In this document: positions 30,027 to 40,362 of the stretch, in pieces
Layout of the letters: every line of letters starts with the position of its first letter
Numbering within the stretch: position 1 is the first letter of the stretch
Assembly (NCBI GenBank): GCA_034520745.1
Contig: JAXHNF010000003.1
Coordinates: 310,001 to 374,000 of the forward strand
Direction of reading: 5' to 3'
Source of the DNA: Alkalibacterium sp034520745
GTDB taxonomy: Bacteria; Bacillota; Bacilli; Lactobacillales; Carnobacteriaceae_A
DNA: 64,000 bases
Translations under genes and position numbers: made by a program
Notes under the pieces: model-generated
The model's database searches: none
What the model was told of the DNA's origin: nothing
The model's input: the letters and a program-made list of their open reading frames with translations, nothing else

Positions 30027-30237
30027 AATTTGTCCTCCTAATCAGCTTCATCTTCCTCTATACTTGAGTTATATCGATACGTGTCTTAAAATGACAGCAT
30101 TCCGTTTTTCAAGTGTTCTAACAAGCAACTTTCAATCCTATTTTAACATATTACGCATGTACTAAACAGCTTTCATAGAAGTATACTTTTATTTTTTTAT
30201 AAAAATCTTTCCTATTATTGTAGAAAGAAGGGTTAAT

Positions 30238-30774
30238 TTGGAAAAAATCAGATGGGGGATCATTGGTTCAAAGGAAACGGCTCACTCATTTGCTTCAGCG
30301 TTCGAGTCTGACCGGTCTCAGCTTGCCGGCATCGCTTCACCCACGCTTCAGCAGGCTTTTGATTTCGCAGTCCAGTACAGCATCAAAAAGGCTTATGGAA
30401 CTTACGAAGAACTTGCCTATGATCCGGAGATAGACATCATCTATATTACCGGATCCGGCAATCCGCTGTATAAAAACATCCTGATGGTGCTCAAAGCCGG
30501 CAAACACGTGCTTTGTGAGACGTTCTCTTCTTTGAGTGCTGGGCAGCTACAACAGATCTCAGTCTTAGCAGAGGACAATAACCTTCTCGTTGCAGAAACT
30601 GAAGCAATCAGCCCGAAACAGACTGCAAATACACTTTCGTTTGTCATCGATGAGATCAATCAGATGCTTGCGTCAGAAACAGAGGCTAACTTTCTTCTGA
30701 TGATTCAGGATGTCAGCGGTCTGGCCGGCCGGGCTGTTAAGGACCGGCCGACAAACGACTCTGCTGATCAGTGA
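30238..30774 (+). CDS. Gfo/Idh/MocA-like oxidoreductase, short (N-terminal domain only)
   Basis: A 178-residue protein with a Rossmann fold. IRWGIIGSKETAHSFASAFE is the NAD(P)-binding start, and the later AYGTYEELAYDPEIDIIYI and VLKAGKHVLCETFSS, with Cys in place of the usual catalytic-region Glu-Lys-Pro (EKP becomes ETF), match the Gfo/Idh family. Full-length relatives have about 320-340 residues; here the C-terminal sheet domain is missing and the protein ends in a polar tail. The start is TTG at 30238 behind GAAAGAAGGG. It could be a truncated remnant, a frame break near 30,750, or a shortened regulatory form. It lies alone on the plus strand, convergent with the thioredoxin-like gene. Confidence 0.6.
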   Translation: MEKIRWGIIGSKETAHSFASAFESDRSQLAGIASPTLQQAFDFAVQYSIKKAYGTYEELAYDPEIDIIYITGSGNPLYKNILMVLKAGKHVLCETFSSLSAGQLQQISVLAEDNNLLVAETEAISPKQTANTLSFVIDEINQMLASETEANFLLMIQDVSGLAGRAVKDRPTNDSADQ

Positions 30775-30810
30775 CTTAGTTTCTTGCAGAATGTTTTTGG
30801 CAGTATGGAC

Positions 30811-30885
30811 AAAAAGGCTCTCCCTAGTCAATCAGGGTAGAAGGATTGGCGTTATGCCTTCTGCAGCTGATTTCTTCAGGAGAGC
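30811..30885 (-). terminator. three-tier stacked hairpin after the thioredoxin-like gene
   Basis: Three nested perfect helices: GCTCTCC/GGAGAGC (817-823, 879-885 of 30 kb), AATCAG/CTGATT (830-835, 867-872) and AGAAGG/CCTTCT (839-844, 857-862), with small internal loops and a 12-base apical loop. On the minus strand it ends in TTTTT. It begins ten bases after the stop of the thioredoxin-like gene, so it is at least its terminator; the layered form is unusual for a plain one. Confidence 0.65.
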
Positions 30886-30894
30886 TCTATTTAT

Positions 30895-31230
30895 TCAAGC
30901 GTTTAATGCTTCTGTTATCTTGTCCAGTTGTTCATCCAGTTTGTTCTTTTCTATGAACCGTGCAAACCGCATCACTTCTTTGCCTTCCACGAAAAGCAGA
31001 ACGACCGGTACCGTAAAGACCGTGTACTCACCCGAAATCTCAGGGATTTTTTCCACATCTGCCTGCATCGTTCTGATCGACGGATAGCCTTCAACGATCG
31101 GTTTTATTTGAGGAAGAACGCCATGACAGACGGAACAGTTCTGACCGTATAAAAACAGAAAGGCCCGTTCGTTCTGATCGACATGCTCCCGCAGTTCTTC
31201 AAGCGACTTTGCTTCTTTGAAACCGTCCAT
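30895..31230 (-). CDS. thioredoxin-like protein
   Basis: A 111-residue thioredoxin fold protein with a CSVC active site (LFLYGQNCSVCHGVLPQ), the cis-proline region (TVFTVPVVLLFVEGKEV) and no signal peptide, so it acts in the cytosol as a disulfide reductase or monitor. CSVC in place of CGPC marks it as an accessory thioredoxin (YbbN/YtpP-like). The ATG at 31230 has GGAGGAG six bases upstream; the ATG at 31245 lies before that site and is rejected. A layered terminator follows directly. Confidence 0.8.
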   Translation of the reverse strand: MDGFKEAKSLEELREHVDQNERAFLFLYGQNCSVCHGVLPQIKPIVEGYPSIRTMQADVEKIPEISGEYTVFTVPVVLLFVEGKEVMRFARFIEKNKLDEQLDKITEALNA

Positions 31231-31275
31231 ACTCTTCTCCTCCATTCAGCGCCTTCTTGCTGCTGTGTTTGCTAT

Positions 31276-34259
31276 TTAGTCCTGTGTTTTCAGCGCTTCG
31301 ACCATATCGATATGTTTGAGCTTGAAATGCATGACGACCATCACCAGACTGCTGAAGAAAAACATCAGCAGGAAGGAATACAGGTAGCTCGTCCAGGTGA
31401 TCTGATTCAGAAAACGCATGATATCGAGTTCAGCCGTCTGAAGGACAAAGCGGTGCATGATGATCCCCAAGACAAATCCACGAGGATCCCCATCACAGTC
31501 AGGACGAAGTTTTCCCGGTACACATACATCGTCACTTCCTTGTCGAAAAATCCCAGGACCTTGATCGTCGACAGCTCTCTAATGCGTTCAGAAACATTGA
31601 TGTTTGTGAGGTTATAGAGAACGACGAACGCCAGTGAAGCGGCGGAGACAATGAGCACCACCGTCACAACATCCAAACTGTCCATCGAATCCTGGAAACC
31701 TTCCTTGATGGACGAGACAAAGGTCACGCCAAGGACAGCCTCCTCTTCAGTCAGCTGCTCTCCCAGCTCTTCATTATCGACACTGCCGGCATACTTCAAA
31801 AGACGCGTATTGAATTCAGCTTCTTCGTCCATCACTTCATCATAATAGTCTGGTGACATATAGATATAATGCTGGACATACTGCTCAGAAATGCCTCTGA
31901 TCACAACGTCTGAAGTGCCGGCATCGTCTTGGTCCATTTCGATCGTATCGCCAATAGTCACATCAAGCAGATCAGCCAGCTTGTCCGTGATGATCACACC
32001 GTCTTCAGGCAAGTCATATCTGCTCTCCCGGTCATCCCTATCTCGTAAATCAACGAATCCTTCAAAACGCTGGGTGTCATCCGGGACCAGAAGCGTGACA
32101 TCTCGCGTATCTACGTCACTTCGGGCTGTGATATTCTCCTGAAGCGCCGGCAACTGCGCCTCAAAGCCTTCTACCTCTTCAAGTGTCCTTACGAGTGAAT
32201 CACGTTCATCCGCAGTCGCTTCAGTATTTTCCGCAATGATTGCCTGGTACAGATTGATTTCTCCAAACTGGATATCGGCAAGGCCGGAAATCGAATCCGA
32301 CAGACCGTATCCGGTCAGAAGCAAAGCCGTACCTCCGGCGACACCAAACAGCGTCATCAGCATCCGGCGTTTGTATCTGAACAGGTTTCTGGAGGCAACT
32401 TTCTGTGTGAATGAGAAGCGTTTCCAGATAAATGGCATGTATTCCAGGAAAATACGTTTGCCTTTTTTCGGTGCTTTAGGGCGCAGCAGCGTTGCAGCAT
32501 TGCTGCGCAGTGAAAGCCGAACTGAAACCAGCGTGGACAGCCCCGTTGCCAATAAGGCAGCCACTAAGGAAATGACTGCATAATCCCAGTAAAAACGGGT
32601 TTCAGCTGACGGCAGGTTATACAGTGAACTGTAAGCATCCAGGATCACATTGGGGAAAAGCCAGTACCCCAGCAGCAGCCCGAGTATGCTGCCGATGGAA
32701 GTTGCAATGAATGCATAAACGAAATATTTCATCGCAATAGCTGTATTGCCGTAACCCAATGCCTTGAGTGTCCCGATCTGGTTCCGTCCTTCATCGACCA
32801 TACGAGTCATAGTGGTCAAAGAGATAAGGGCTGCCAGAAGAAAGAAAAAGACAGGGAAGATCCGGGCGATTGCACCGATCCGTTCGGCATTTTCTTCAAA
32901 TTCTTCATAGCCTGCAAAAGAAGCGCGGTCATTGACGAAATATTTTCCGGTTCTTCCAGATCGGCCAGGTCTGATTCGGCTTCTTCCAGATCAGCTAAGG
33001 CCTCGGCGATGTCTTCTTCAGCGTCCGCTTCTTCCTGCTCAAACTCAGCCAATCCTTCTTCGTATTCTTCCTCGGCTTCTTCCAGATCCGAGCGTGCATT
33101 CTCCAAGTCTTCTCTCGCACTCGCAATTTCAATATCCAGCTGACTTTCAGCATTTGTGACTTCCTGAAGACCTGCCAGGATCTGAGCTCTTTGGGTCTGC
33201 AGTTCTTCATAAGCAGGTGATTCCTGCTGCTGAGCGGCTTGGAGTTCTGCGATCGTTTCATCGATTTCATTTAATGCCTGGTTAAGCTGCGCTCGTTCAC
33301 TTTCGATCTCGGCACGTGCATCAGCTTCTTCAGATTCAAGGTCGTTTAGCCCGGCTCGATAATCAGCCAGACCCTCATCGATCTCGCTGCGGGCTTCTTC
33401 CAGGTCTGCTCTGCCGTCTTCCAGTTCCTGTCTCGCTTCCTCGATCTCTTCATAACCCTCACTGATTTCTTCATCGATTTCTGTGTAAAGTTCTTCATAT
33501 CTTTCAGCGGGTCTTTGTGAAAGCAGTTCTTCGACCTCAGCCTGTCTGTCTTCAACAAATGTCTGATAGTCAAAGGAGTAGGCTTGATACTCAGCTGACT
33601 GATCGAACAGGATATAGGCGTCTGTATAGATGTCCCTGTCATAGACCTCCGACAGCACGACGGAAAAGCCGTTCAGATTGCCGCTGCCTACAGTCGTACT
33701 CCCTCTTTCAGATCGCTCAATATATAAGGGGCTCTTTACAAATCCAACCACTTCGAATGTGTGATCAGTGAATACCTCGTTTTGATCTGCTGATGTTTCT
33801 TCAGAGACTTGGACCGTATCCCCGATGCTGTACTCATCGGCATATCTGTTTGTCTGATCGAGAGCAATTTCATTCGTACTTTCAGGCAGACGGCCTTCCA
33901 TGATCCGGAAGGCGTTGACGTTATCCTGATCATCATTCCAGCCGAACACCCGAGAGGTCAAGCCGGAGTCTTCAAAAATGACATCCTGGCTATTCAAAAA
34001 TTCCACATCAGCGTCGTCTACCCTACTTAAGAGCGTCGGTATCCTCTTCTTCCAGTCCCATTGTTGAAAACACATGCAGATCGCTCAGATTCTGTTCATC
34101 ATAATAGGTATCTGCCGTCTCGATCATGACGGGCCAGGTGGCGTTCAGACCCGCAAAGAAAGCCACGCCGATCAGAATGATGGCAAAGATAGACAGAAAA
34201 CGCGTCTTGCTTCGGCCTATTTCTTTAAATGTATCTTTCCATAATGCTCTTTTTTTCAT
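31276..34259 (-). CDS. FtsX-type ABC transporter permease with long periplasmic-type coiled coil, several frame breaks
   Basis: About 990 residues in four frames. The N-terminus has one membrane helix after a basic start (KTRFLSIFAIILIGVAFFAGL), then an extracellular domain (FEVVGFVKSPLYIERSERGS) and a very acidic coiled coil of about 170 residues (33,490-32,970; repeats such as EEARQELEDGRADLEEARSE). A first FtsX core follows (MVDEGRNQIGTLKALGYGN), a second MacB-like extracellular domain, and a last FtsX core (SERIRELSTIKVLGFFDKEV) ending FKLKHIDMVEALKTQD. Breaks lie near 34,030, 32,945 and 31,475. With the ATPase just upstream it forms a two-gene transporter of the type tied to antimicrobial peptide or lipid handling; the substrate is unknown. 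Confidence 0.85.
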
Positions 34260-34284
34260 TTTAGATCCTCATTTCGCATCCCGC

Positions 34285-34989
34285 TCACCATTCGATCGAT
34301 TCCACCGGCTGCGGATGATCATTCAGTGTCACTTTTCTGACTTTGGCATTGTTGATATCAATGACCCGGTCCGCCATCGGTGCGATTGCCCGGTTGTGGG
34401 TGATGACTACGACCGTTGCGCCGAATTCATCTTTCGAGCGACTGAGAAGATCAAGGACTTTTTTACCTGTTTCATAATCCAAAGCACCAGTCGGTTCATC
34501 ACAAAGCAAAAGTTTCGGCTGTTTAGCCAGAGCCCGTGCAATGGCCACACGCTGCTGTTCGCCGCCGGAAAGCTGTGCGGGGAAATTGTCCATTCGGTCC
34601 TTCAGCCCGACGCTGATCAGTATTTCTTCAGCATCCAGTGCATTGGGAGAGATCTCAGCAGCTAGTTCCACATTCTCTTTTGCCGTAAGGTTAGGGATCA
34701 GATTATAATTCTGGAAAATGAATCCCACATCATTGCGGCGGTAACCTGTCAGCTGCTTTTCCTTGAAGCCGACGATATTTGTTCCGTCAATGATAACATC
34801 TCCTTCGTCTGCTGAATCCATGCCGCCAAGGATATTCAAGACGGTCGTTTTGCCGGCGCCACTTGGACCGACAATAACTGCGAATTCATTCTTTTCTATA
34901 TCAAACGTTATCCCGTCATTGGCAACGACCACGGTCTCACCGGACTGATAACGTTTCACTTCATTCTTTACAGAGATATATGCCGACAT
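34285..34989 (-). CDS. ABC transporter ATP-binding protein (MacB/LolD type)
   Basis: An intact 234-residue ATPase. Walker A is VGPSGAGKTTVL, the Q-loop FIFQNYNLIPNLT, the signature LSGGEQQRVAIARALA, Walker B LLLCDEPTGAL and the switch histidine VVITHNRAI. This pattern is typical of the LolD/MacB branch that pairs with FtsX-type permeases. The ATG at 34989 follows AAAGGACG; an earlier ATG at 35010 has no ribosome site. The permease gene begins about 25 bases after its stop, so both are co-transcribed and the complex should sit in the cytoplasmic membrane. Confidence 0.93.
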   Translation of the reverse strand: MSAYISVKNEVKRYQSGETVVVANDGITFDIEKNEFAVIVGPSGAGKTTVLNILGGMDSADEGDVIIDGTNIVGFKEKQLTGYRRNDVGFIFQNYNLIPNLTAKENVELAAEISPNALDAEEILISVGLKDRMDNFPAQLSGGEQQRVAIARALAKQPKLLLCDEPTGALDYETGKKVLDLLSRSKDEFGATVVVITHNRAIAPMADRVIDINNAKVRKVTLNDHPQPVESIEW

Positions 34990-35105
34990 TTCGTTTCGTC
35001 CTTTCTCCACTTGTAACTATCTATTTATTTTATCACATTATTACAGGTACGCTTATCGCATTTTACTTTATTCCAATATTCTTCATTAAATGGTCATATT
35101 TGCTG

Positions 35106-35141
35106 AAAAAGAACCCCCAAATAAAAACGGGAGTTCTTTTT
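35106..35141. terminator. bidirectional terminator
   Basis: GAACCCCC/GGGAGTTC stem flanked by A5 and T5, between rlmI and the ABC transporter pair. About 140 bases of non-coding sequence lie between it and the next terminator, with nothing else visible. Confidence 0.7.
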
Positions 35142-35283
35142 AGCGTCATGCTCTTTTAAATTATAGTTTGTTCTCTTTAGCCGTCCATGGTGGATAGTCA
35201 CTCTATCCATTATGCATGGATCCACAGTCAGATAAGACTAAGTCAGGAAACCTTTTACAGCCTATCTGTCGCTTGAATCATAG

Positions 35284-35309
35284 AAAAAAACAGGTTTCCC
35301 TGTTTTTTT
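35284..35309 (-). terminator. terminator of rlmI
   Basis: AAAAAAACAGG/CCTGTTTTTTT with a short loop, six bases after the rlmI stop. Confidence 0.8.
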
Positions 35310-35314
35310 CTATA

Positions 35315-36492
35315 TTAATTTTTAGATCTTTCAAGAACAAAGACCTTGAGATAGTCGGATTCAGGATGCTGCTTGTTCACCGCAAAGTCTTCCGGCAGAC
35401 CGAATTCTTCCACCAGATAAGCATCGACATCCAGATCAGACGAAAGCCTGATTCACGCTGTCGAAGAAATCATCCCGCGAAACATTCCATGCGTTCGTCG
35501 ACGTGATGAGCCAGACCGCCGGGAGCCAGAACCTGGACAGCATCTTTCGCCAGTTCAGTATAATCTTTATCCACACTGAATGTGCGCTTCTTCTGTGTCG
35601 TGCAAACGTTGGAGGATCCAGAACGATCAGGTCAAACTGCAGCTGATGTTTCTTGGCATAATCCAAATAGGCAAACACGTCCATCACACGGATCTCGTGC
35701 TGATCACTGTTCAGACCGTTCACTTCAAACTGTTCTCTTGTGCGTTCTTTGCTTCTATTGGCCACATCCACATTAACGGTTTTCATGCACCGCCCATGCA
35801 CGCCGCAACAGAAAACGCACCGGTATAACTGAAGGCATTCAGGACAGGTCCCCAGTCTTCCATGATTTTTCTTCTGACATTGCGCTGATCCAGAAACAGA
35901 CCGGTCATCCAGCCTTCATCTAAATAGGTGTTATAGCGGATCCCGTTTTCAGAATGACCAGAGGCTCTTCAGCTTTGTCCCCTTCAACAAAATCGGCTTT
36001 TGTAAGGCGCTCTGAGGATAACGGCATTTTTCATAGATTCCCTTGAAGTCAGGGATCGCCACTTTAAATGCTTTTAAGATCATGTCCTTGTGCTGGTAGA
36101 TTCCTGCACTGTACCAGGAAAAAACATAATATCCCGCGTAGTAATCGATCGTCAATCCGCCGACTCCATCGCCGTCACCATTGAAGAAACGGAAAGCCGT
36201 GGTTTTGTCATCCGCCGTAGAAAGCTGTTCTCTTTTCTCTTGCCATCCTGAACAGTCGGTCAAAAAAGGCATAATCCAGTTTTTCAGATTCTTCCAGCGA
36301 GAGGACGTATCCGGCCGTTTTCTTTTCATTTCCAATGTAGCCATAGGCAACAAATTTCCCGGACTTGTCGACCAGCTTGACAAAGTCGCCCTCGACAAGC
36401 TCATTTTTATTTACGAAATCCAGTTCTTCAAGTACTGGAAATCCTTTTTTAATGCGGTCAGTTGCCAGTTCTTTGATTTTTAATACGTTCAT
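35315..36492 (-). CDS. rlmI: 23S rRNA methyltransferase RlmI-like (PUA plus Rossmann), several frame breaks
   Basis: About 392 residues across four frames. An N-terminal PUA domain (GFPVLEELDFVNKNELVEGDFVKLVDKSGKF split over 36,440-36,330; GYIGNEKKTAGYVLSL) is followed by the region AFRFFNGDGDGVGGLTIDYYAGYYVF and the SAM-binding core, in which DLIVLDPPTFAR (near 35,610) is the substrate-binding NPPY-like motif. The C-terminus reads DYLKVFVLERSKN. RlmI methylates a cytosine of 23S rRNA; Firmicute members (YwbD) are less studied, so the exact site is inferred by family. The ATG at 36492 follows AAAAGGAGC. It lies alone between ltaS and the ABC genes with its own terminator. Confidence 0.83.
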
Positions 36493-36581
36493 ATCGTGCT
36501 CCTTTTTTTATAAGCTTATACGTTGACTATCACAGTAAGTATAACATAGATTCTTTAACTTCGCGGACTTAAAAAAGTGAA

Positions 36582-36614
36582 AAAGTGAGTGCCGAAAAAT
36601 CCAGCACTCACTTT
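36582..36614 (-). terminator. terminator of ltaS
   Basis: AAAGTGAGTGC/GCACTCACTTT perfect stem with an 11-base loop, T-rich on the minus strand. Confidence 0.8.
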
Positions 36615-36618
36615 CTCC

Positions 36619-38774
36619 TTATTTCAATTTTTCGATATTCAGTTTTTTGTCCGGATCGATCATTTGAAATGAAATCACTATGATTCATTTCATTGATCAG
36701 CTCCGGTGCATCGGATTCATCGAGCGGTTCACCTGTCAGCCGTCTCTCTGTTTCAGAAGACTGTTGCTCTTTAGCGCTTTTTCTTCAAGTATATCCAGCT
36801 GATTGGAATAAATATAATCGTTGGGAACAAACTCTTTTATTGAAGAAGGAGAATAAAAGCGCAGCAGATCCATCATCATGATATTATCCGAATGGGTCAG
36901 TTCTTTTCTTGCTTCTTCTTTTAAACTCAGCAATTCAGCCAGTTCTTCTTCAGTCAGGTCAGCGGTTATGTCGTTGCCCTCGTTATCATAGATCGATTGT
37001 CCCAGGAACGAATACTCGGGAGTCATGACCCTTCCGTTTCTCAGTGGCACCGTATTATTATGATTCCCCGACAATAGGTCTTGTCCCATGAACAGGAATT
37101 CATCTGTTTCGATACCCGTCAGATGGAGAAGCGTCGGCAGCAGATCTACCTGGCCGCTATAGGTGTCAAAAACTTGACCGTTTTCCACTCCGGGCACATG
37201 CATGATCAAGAAGGGACGCGCTCGCTGTCGACATCATCATTGTCGTCCCATTCCATCCTGTCTTTACCAATAAGTTCAGCAAGTTGAGGATTACGCATAT
37301 TGGAAATTCCGTAATGATCACCGTAAAGCATGATGATCGAATTTTCATAAAGACCACTTGTTTTCAGGTAATTGAAGAACTCTTCAATGGCCTGGTCAAG
37401 ATAATTGGCTGTTGCAAAGTACTGATTGATCGTCTTGTCTTCTGTCTGGGCATAGGGAACCCCTCATTCTGTTCATCTAACGGATACGGAAAGTGATTGG
37501 TGAGCCGTGACGAACTTGGTATAAAACGGCTGCGGAAGCTGCTCGATGTACTCGACCGAGTCATGGAAAAACAGTTTGTCCTTCAGTCCGTATTCCAGCG
37601 ACCGTTCGCCTTCTACATCATAAAATTCAGCATCAAAAAAGTAGTCGTAACCGAAGTTACGGTAGGTGTCCGTTCTGTTCCAGAAAGAGCCCACATTTCC
37701 GTGAAAGGCGGCAGACGAATAGCCTGCTTTCTGTTCCAGAATGGCAGGAGCTGCGTGGAACTCATTTGTAGAGCCAAGCGTCTGAAACGCGCTTCCTTCA
37801 GACAAGCCATAAAGAGAGGTTTCTGCCAGTATCTCACCGTCAGAAGATTTCCCCTGACTGGTCTGATGGAAGAAATTATTGAAACTGTATGAATCTTCAC
37901 TGTTGAAGAGACTGTTGACAAAAGGCATCACTTCATGTTTTACACCATTTTCATCTTCCAGCTCATAATCAATAAGAAACTGCTGCACGCTCTCCATGGA
38001 CAGTACGATGACATTGCGGTCTTCTGCCACACCAAAGTACTCCGAATCAGGTTCCCGGTAATTCTCTCTTGTAAAATCGATGATTTCATTTAAATGTGTC
38101 TCATCGGCACTCGCACGGATCTGACTGTTCTGGACAGTCTGAAAAACATCATAGCCTGTAAAGAAATTAAGTCCCAGGTACTTCACGATATAATTTCTGT
38201 CGAACGTCCGTGTCAGTAACTGAGGACGGTCGATTTCAGCCAAAGCCAGGTTCCCGGCAAATAACGACAAGCCCAGGACCGTGACCGCAAACACATCACG
38301 TTTTTTTGCAGATTTCCGGTAATAATTCATTACCCAATCGCGTCTTTTAAAATAAATGCCCGCGACAAGTATAATGTCGAACCAGTAAATCAGGTCCCAG
38401 GGTCTCATCATGGCAAACGTCGAAGCGATCAGTCCTGTAGAAACATTGTTGGATCCGACCAGGATATTTGTCGTAAGGAAATCTGAAAACTCTCTGTAAT
38501 ACAGTATGTTCGAATAAAGCAGCAGCGTCGTCGCCACTAAAACACCAAACAGAACCACGTAGGATGTTCGGGACTTTTTAAAGTAAAGTGCACCGGAAAA
38601 CAGTACAAGTGTTACAGCTAGTGGATTGATCAGCAGCAGGAAATGCTGGATAACTCCAGTCACTCCTAATTCAAATTCTATCCAATAGGCCATATATGTC
38701 TTGAGCCAAAAAAGCACAGTGATCAAACCAAATAAAGCATTTCGCTTATTGAAAAGTGGTTTGAATTTAAACAT
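36619..38774 (-). CDS. ltaS: lipoteichoic acid synthase (LtaS family), frame breaks
   Basis: About 718 residues. Five N-terminal membrane helices (residues about 12-200) precede the extracellular sulfatase-like domain with the catalytic threonine in HQTSQGKSSDGE, the metal-binding VIVLSMESVQQF (Glu) and GDHYGIS. The enzyme polymerises glycerol phosphate from phosphatidylglycerol and releases diacylglycerol, the substrate of dgkB. Breaks occur near 37,480 and 37,200; a further break near 36,735 leaves the last 35 residues uncertain, ending either at 36,619 or slightly below. The ATG at 38774 follows GGAGGGC. Its promoter region is shared with nothing; the two-component genes lie upstream on the same strand. 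Confidence 0.92.
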
Positions 38775-38953
38775 AAATAGCCCTCCTTTTTCATTTTATT
38801 TTGTTTTTTATCAGTTTTATCCGATTGATTCATTCTTCTCGCATATTTTAAGCGAAACTTTATTATAAGGCAAATGAAATGATTTAGGCAATTAAAAAGT
38901 TCTCATTTTAAAAACGATGCATCATTATCCTGAATGAATCGCTTTTATGATCT

Positions 38954-40360
38954 TTACATTTTTGGGAAAAAGATTCTGAACGTCGTGCCTTTATCTATTT
39001 CACTCTCCACTGTGATTGATGCACCGTGCAGATGTACCAGCTGCTGGACGATGGCCAGTCCGAGTCCGGATTCACCGAATCTGGTTTTTGTTCGGGACAG
39101 ATCTGCCTTGTAGTACCGCTCCCAGATGTTCTCCATCTGGTTCTCGGTCATGCCGATCCCCGTATCTTTGATCAGGATCTCCGTGCCGTCCGGCTTCTGA
39201 CGACCGGTTATTTCAATAACCCCGTCTTGAGTGAACTGCATGGCATTTTTGATCAGATTGACCAGTATCTGTTTCAGCCGGTCATAATCTGCATAAACTG
39301 TCACCTGATCGACACCTTGAATGACGAGTTCATTGTAGAATCTTTAATGATCTCATCCATCTGTTCACTGATCTCATCAACGATTTCAGACGAGCGGAAT
39401 GCTGTGTTTGGTCAGCATGATACGATTGGACCGGATATTTTCATAATCCATGTTTTCATTGACCAGACGTATCAGACGGCGTGTTTCTTTCCTCATCAAT
39501 TTAATGCTTCTCAATTTCTGTGATTCCGGAATGACGTCATGTTCCAGACCTTCCAGGAGTCCATTGATTGTAGTCAAAGGCGTCCGCATTTCATGCGCGG
39601 CATCCTGCATGAAGCTCTTACGGCGTTCTTCCTGCTTTTCGACCTCATCTTCAGAATCTTTCAGGACGGTCACCATTTGGTTGAAATCCCGAGTCAAATA
39701 GTCGATCTCATCCCGTTCGTTATGTTCAAGCTGGATCGCGTAATCCCCTTGGGCTACTTTATGAGCTGCCTTTCTCAGGCGGTTGACACGCTTGACCTGG
39801 TAATGAGCAAAAACCAGACTCATCAGCACAGCGACAATGGCTGAGATAAGGAAAGCATTGAACAGATCACCTTTCAGCTCCTCCATCTGCCGGTTGATAT
39901 GACTGATTGGCGTACTCACTGTCACAAATCCCGCAAACTGGTCATTATCCTGCGTGAAATACGGCAGATAAACCAGTGTTGTTTCTCGTGGATTCCCTAT
40001 CAAATCTTCATGATGAGTGATCTGAGAAATTCGTTCACCTGATTCAAGTTCCTGCATTTGTTCAGAAGAAATATTTGCCCGAAAGTTCGGCGGAAGATCA
40101 GGATACAGGACTTCTCCTGCTTCATCAAAAACAAAAAAAGAAACATCCTGATCGATCAAAACACTGCGGATCGTATTCAGTTCGGCCTGATCCAGATTTT
40201 CCTCAACAAGAGATTCGGCATAACTGAACAATCTGTTTTCTGTCGCATTCAAGGCTGTCCGGCGTCCAAAAACTACCAGTGTGAAAATCGTCACCGTCAT
40301 AAGGATGATGATGACGGCTAAAAACCCTAAAAACTGCTGGAAAAAATAGGGTAGTTTCAT
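38954..40360 (-). CDS. sensor histidine kinase, one frame break
   Basis: About 469 residues. Two membrane helices (FLGFLAVIIILMTVTIFTLVV and LFNAFLISAIVAVLMSLVFA) flank an extracellular sensor domain of about 130 residues, followed by HAMP (YQVKRVNRLRKAAHKVAQGDY), the phosphoacceptor box DAAHEMRTPLTTING and an ATPase domain (NLIKNAMQF, DTGIGM, GLGLAIVQQL). The frame breaks near 39,390 (LTKHSIPLV to EIVDEISEQM). Its start lies two bases after the response-regulator stop, so kinase and regulator are one operon. The signal is unknown; being next to ltaS suggests envelope stress but this is inference. Confidence 0.92.
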
Positions 40361-40362
40361 CT

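Noticed and set aside
30811..30885. tRNA-like cloverleaf
   Set aside because: Drawn as nested helices the pairing is better than as a cloverleaf, there is no T-loop TTCRA sequence, and it ends in a T run behind a gene.
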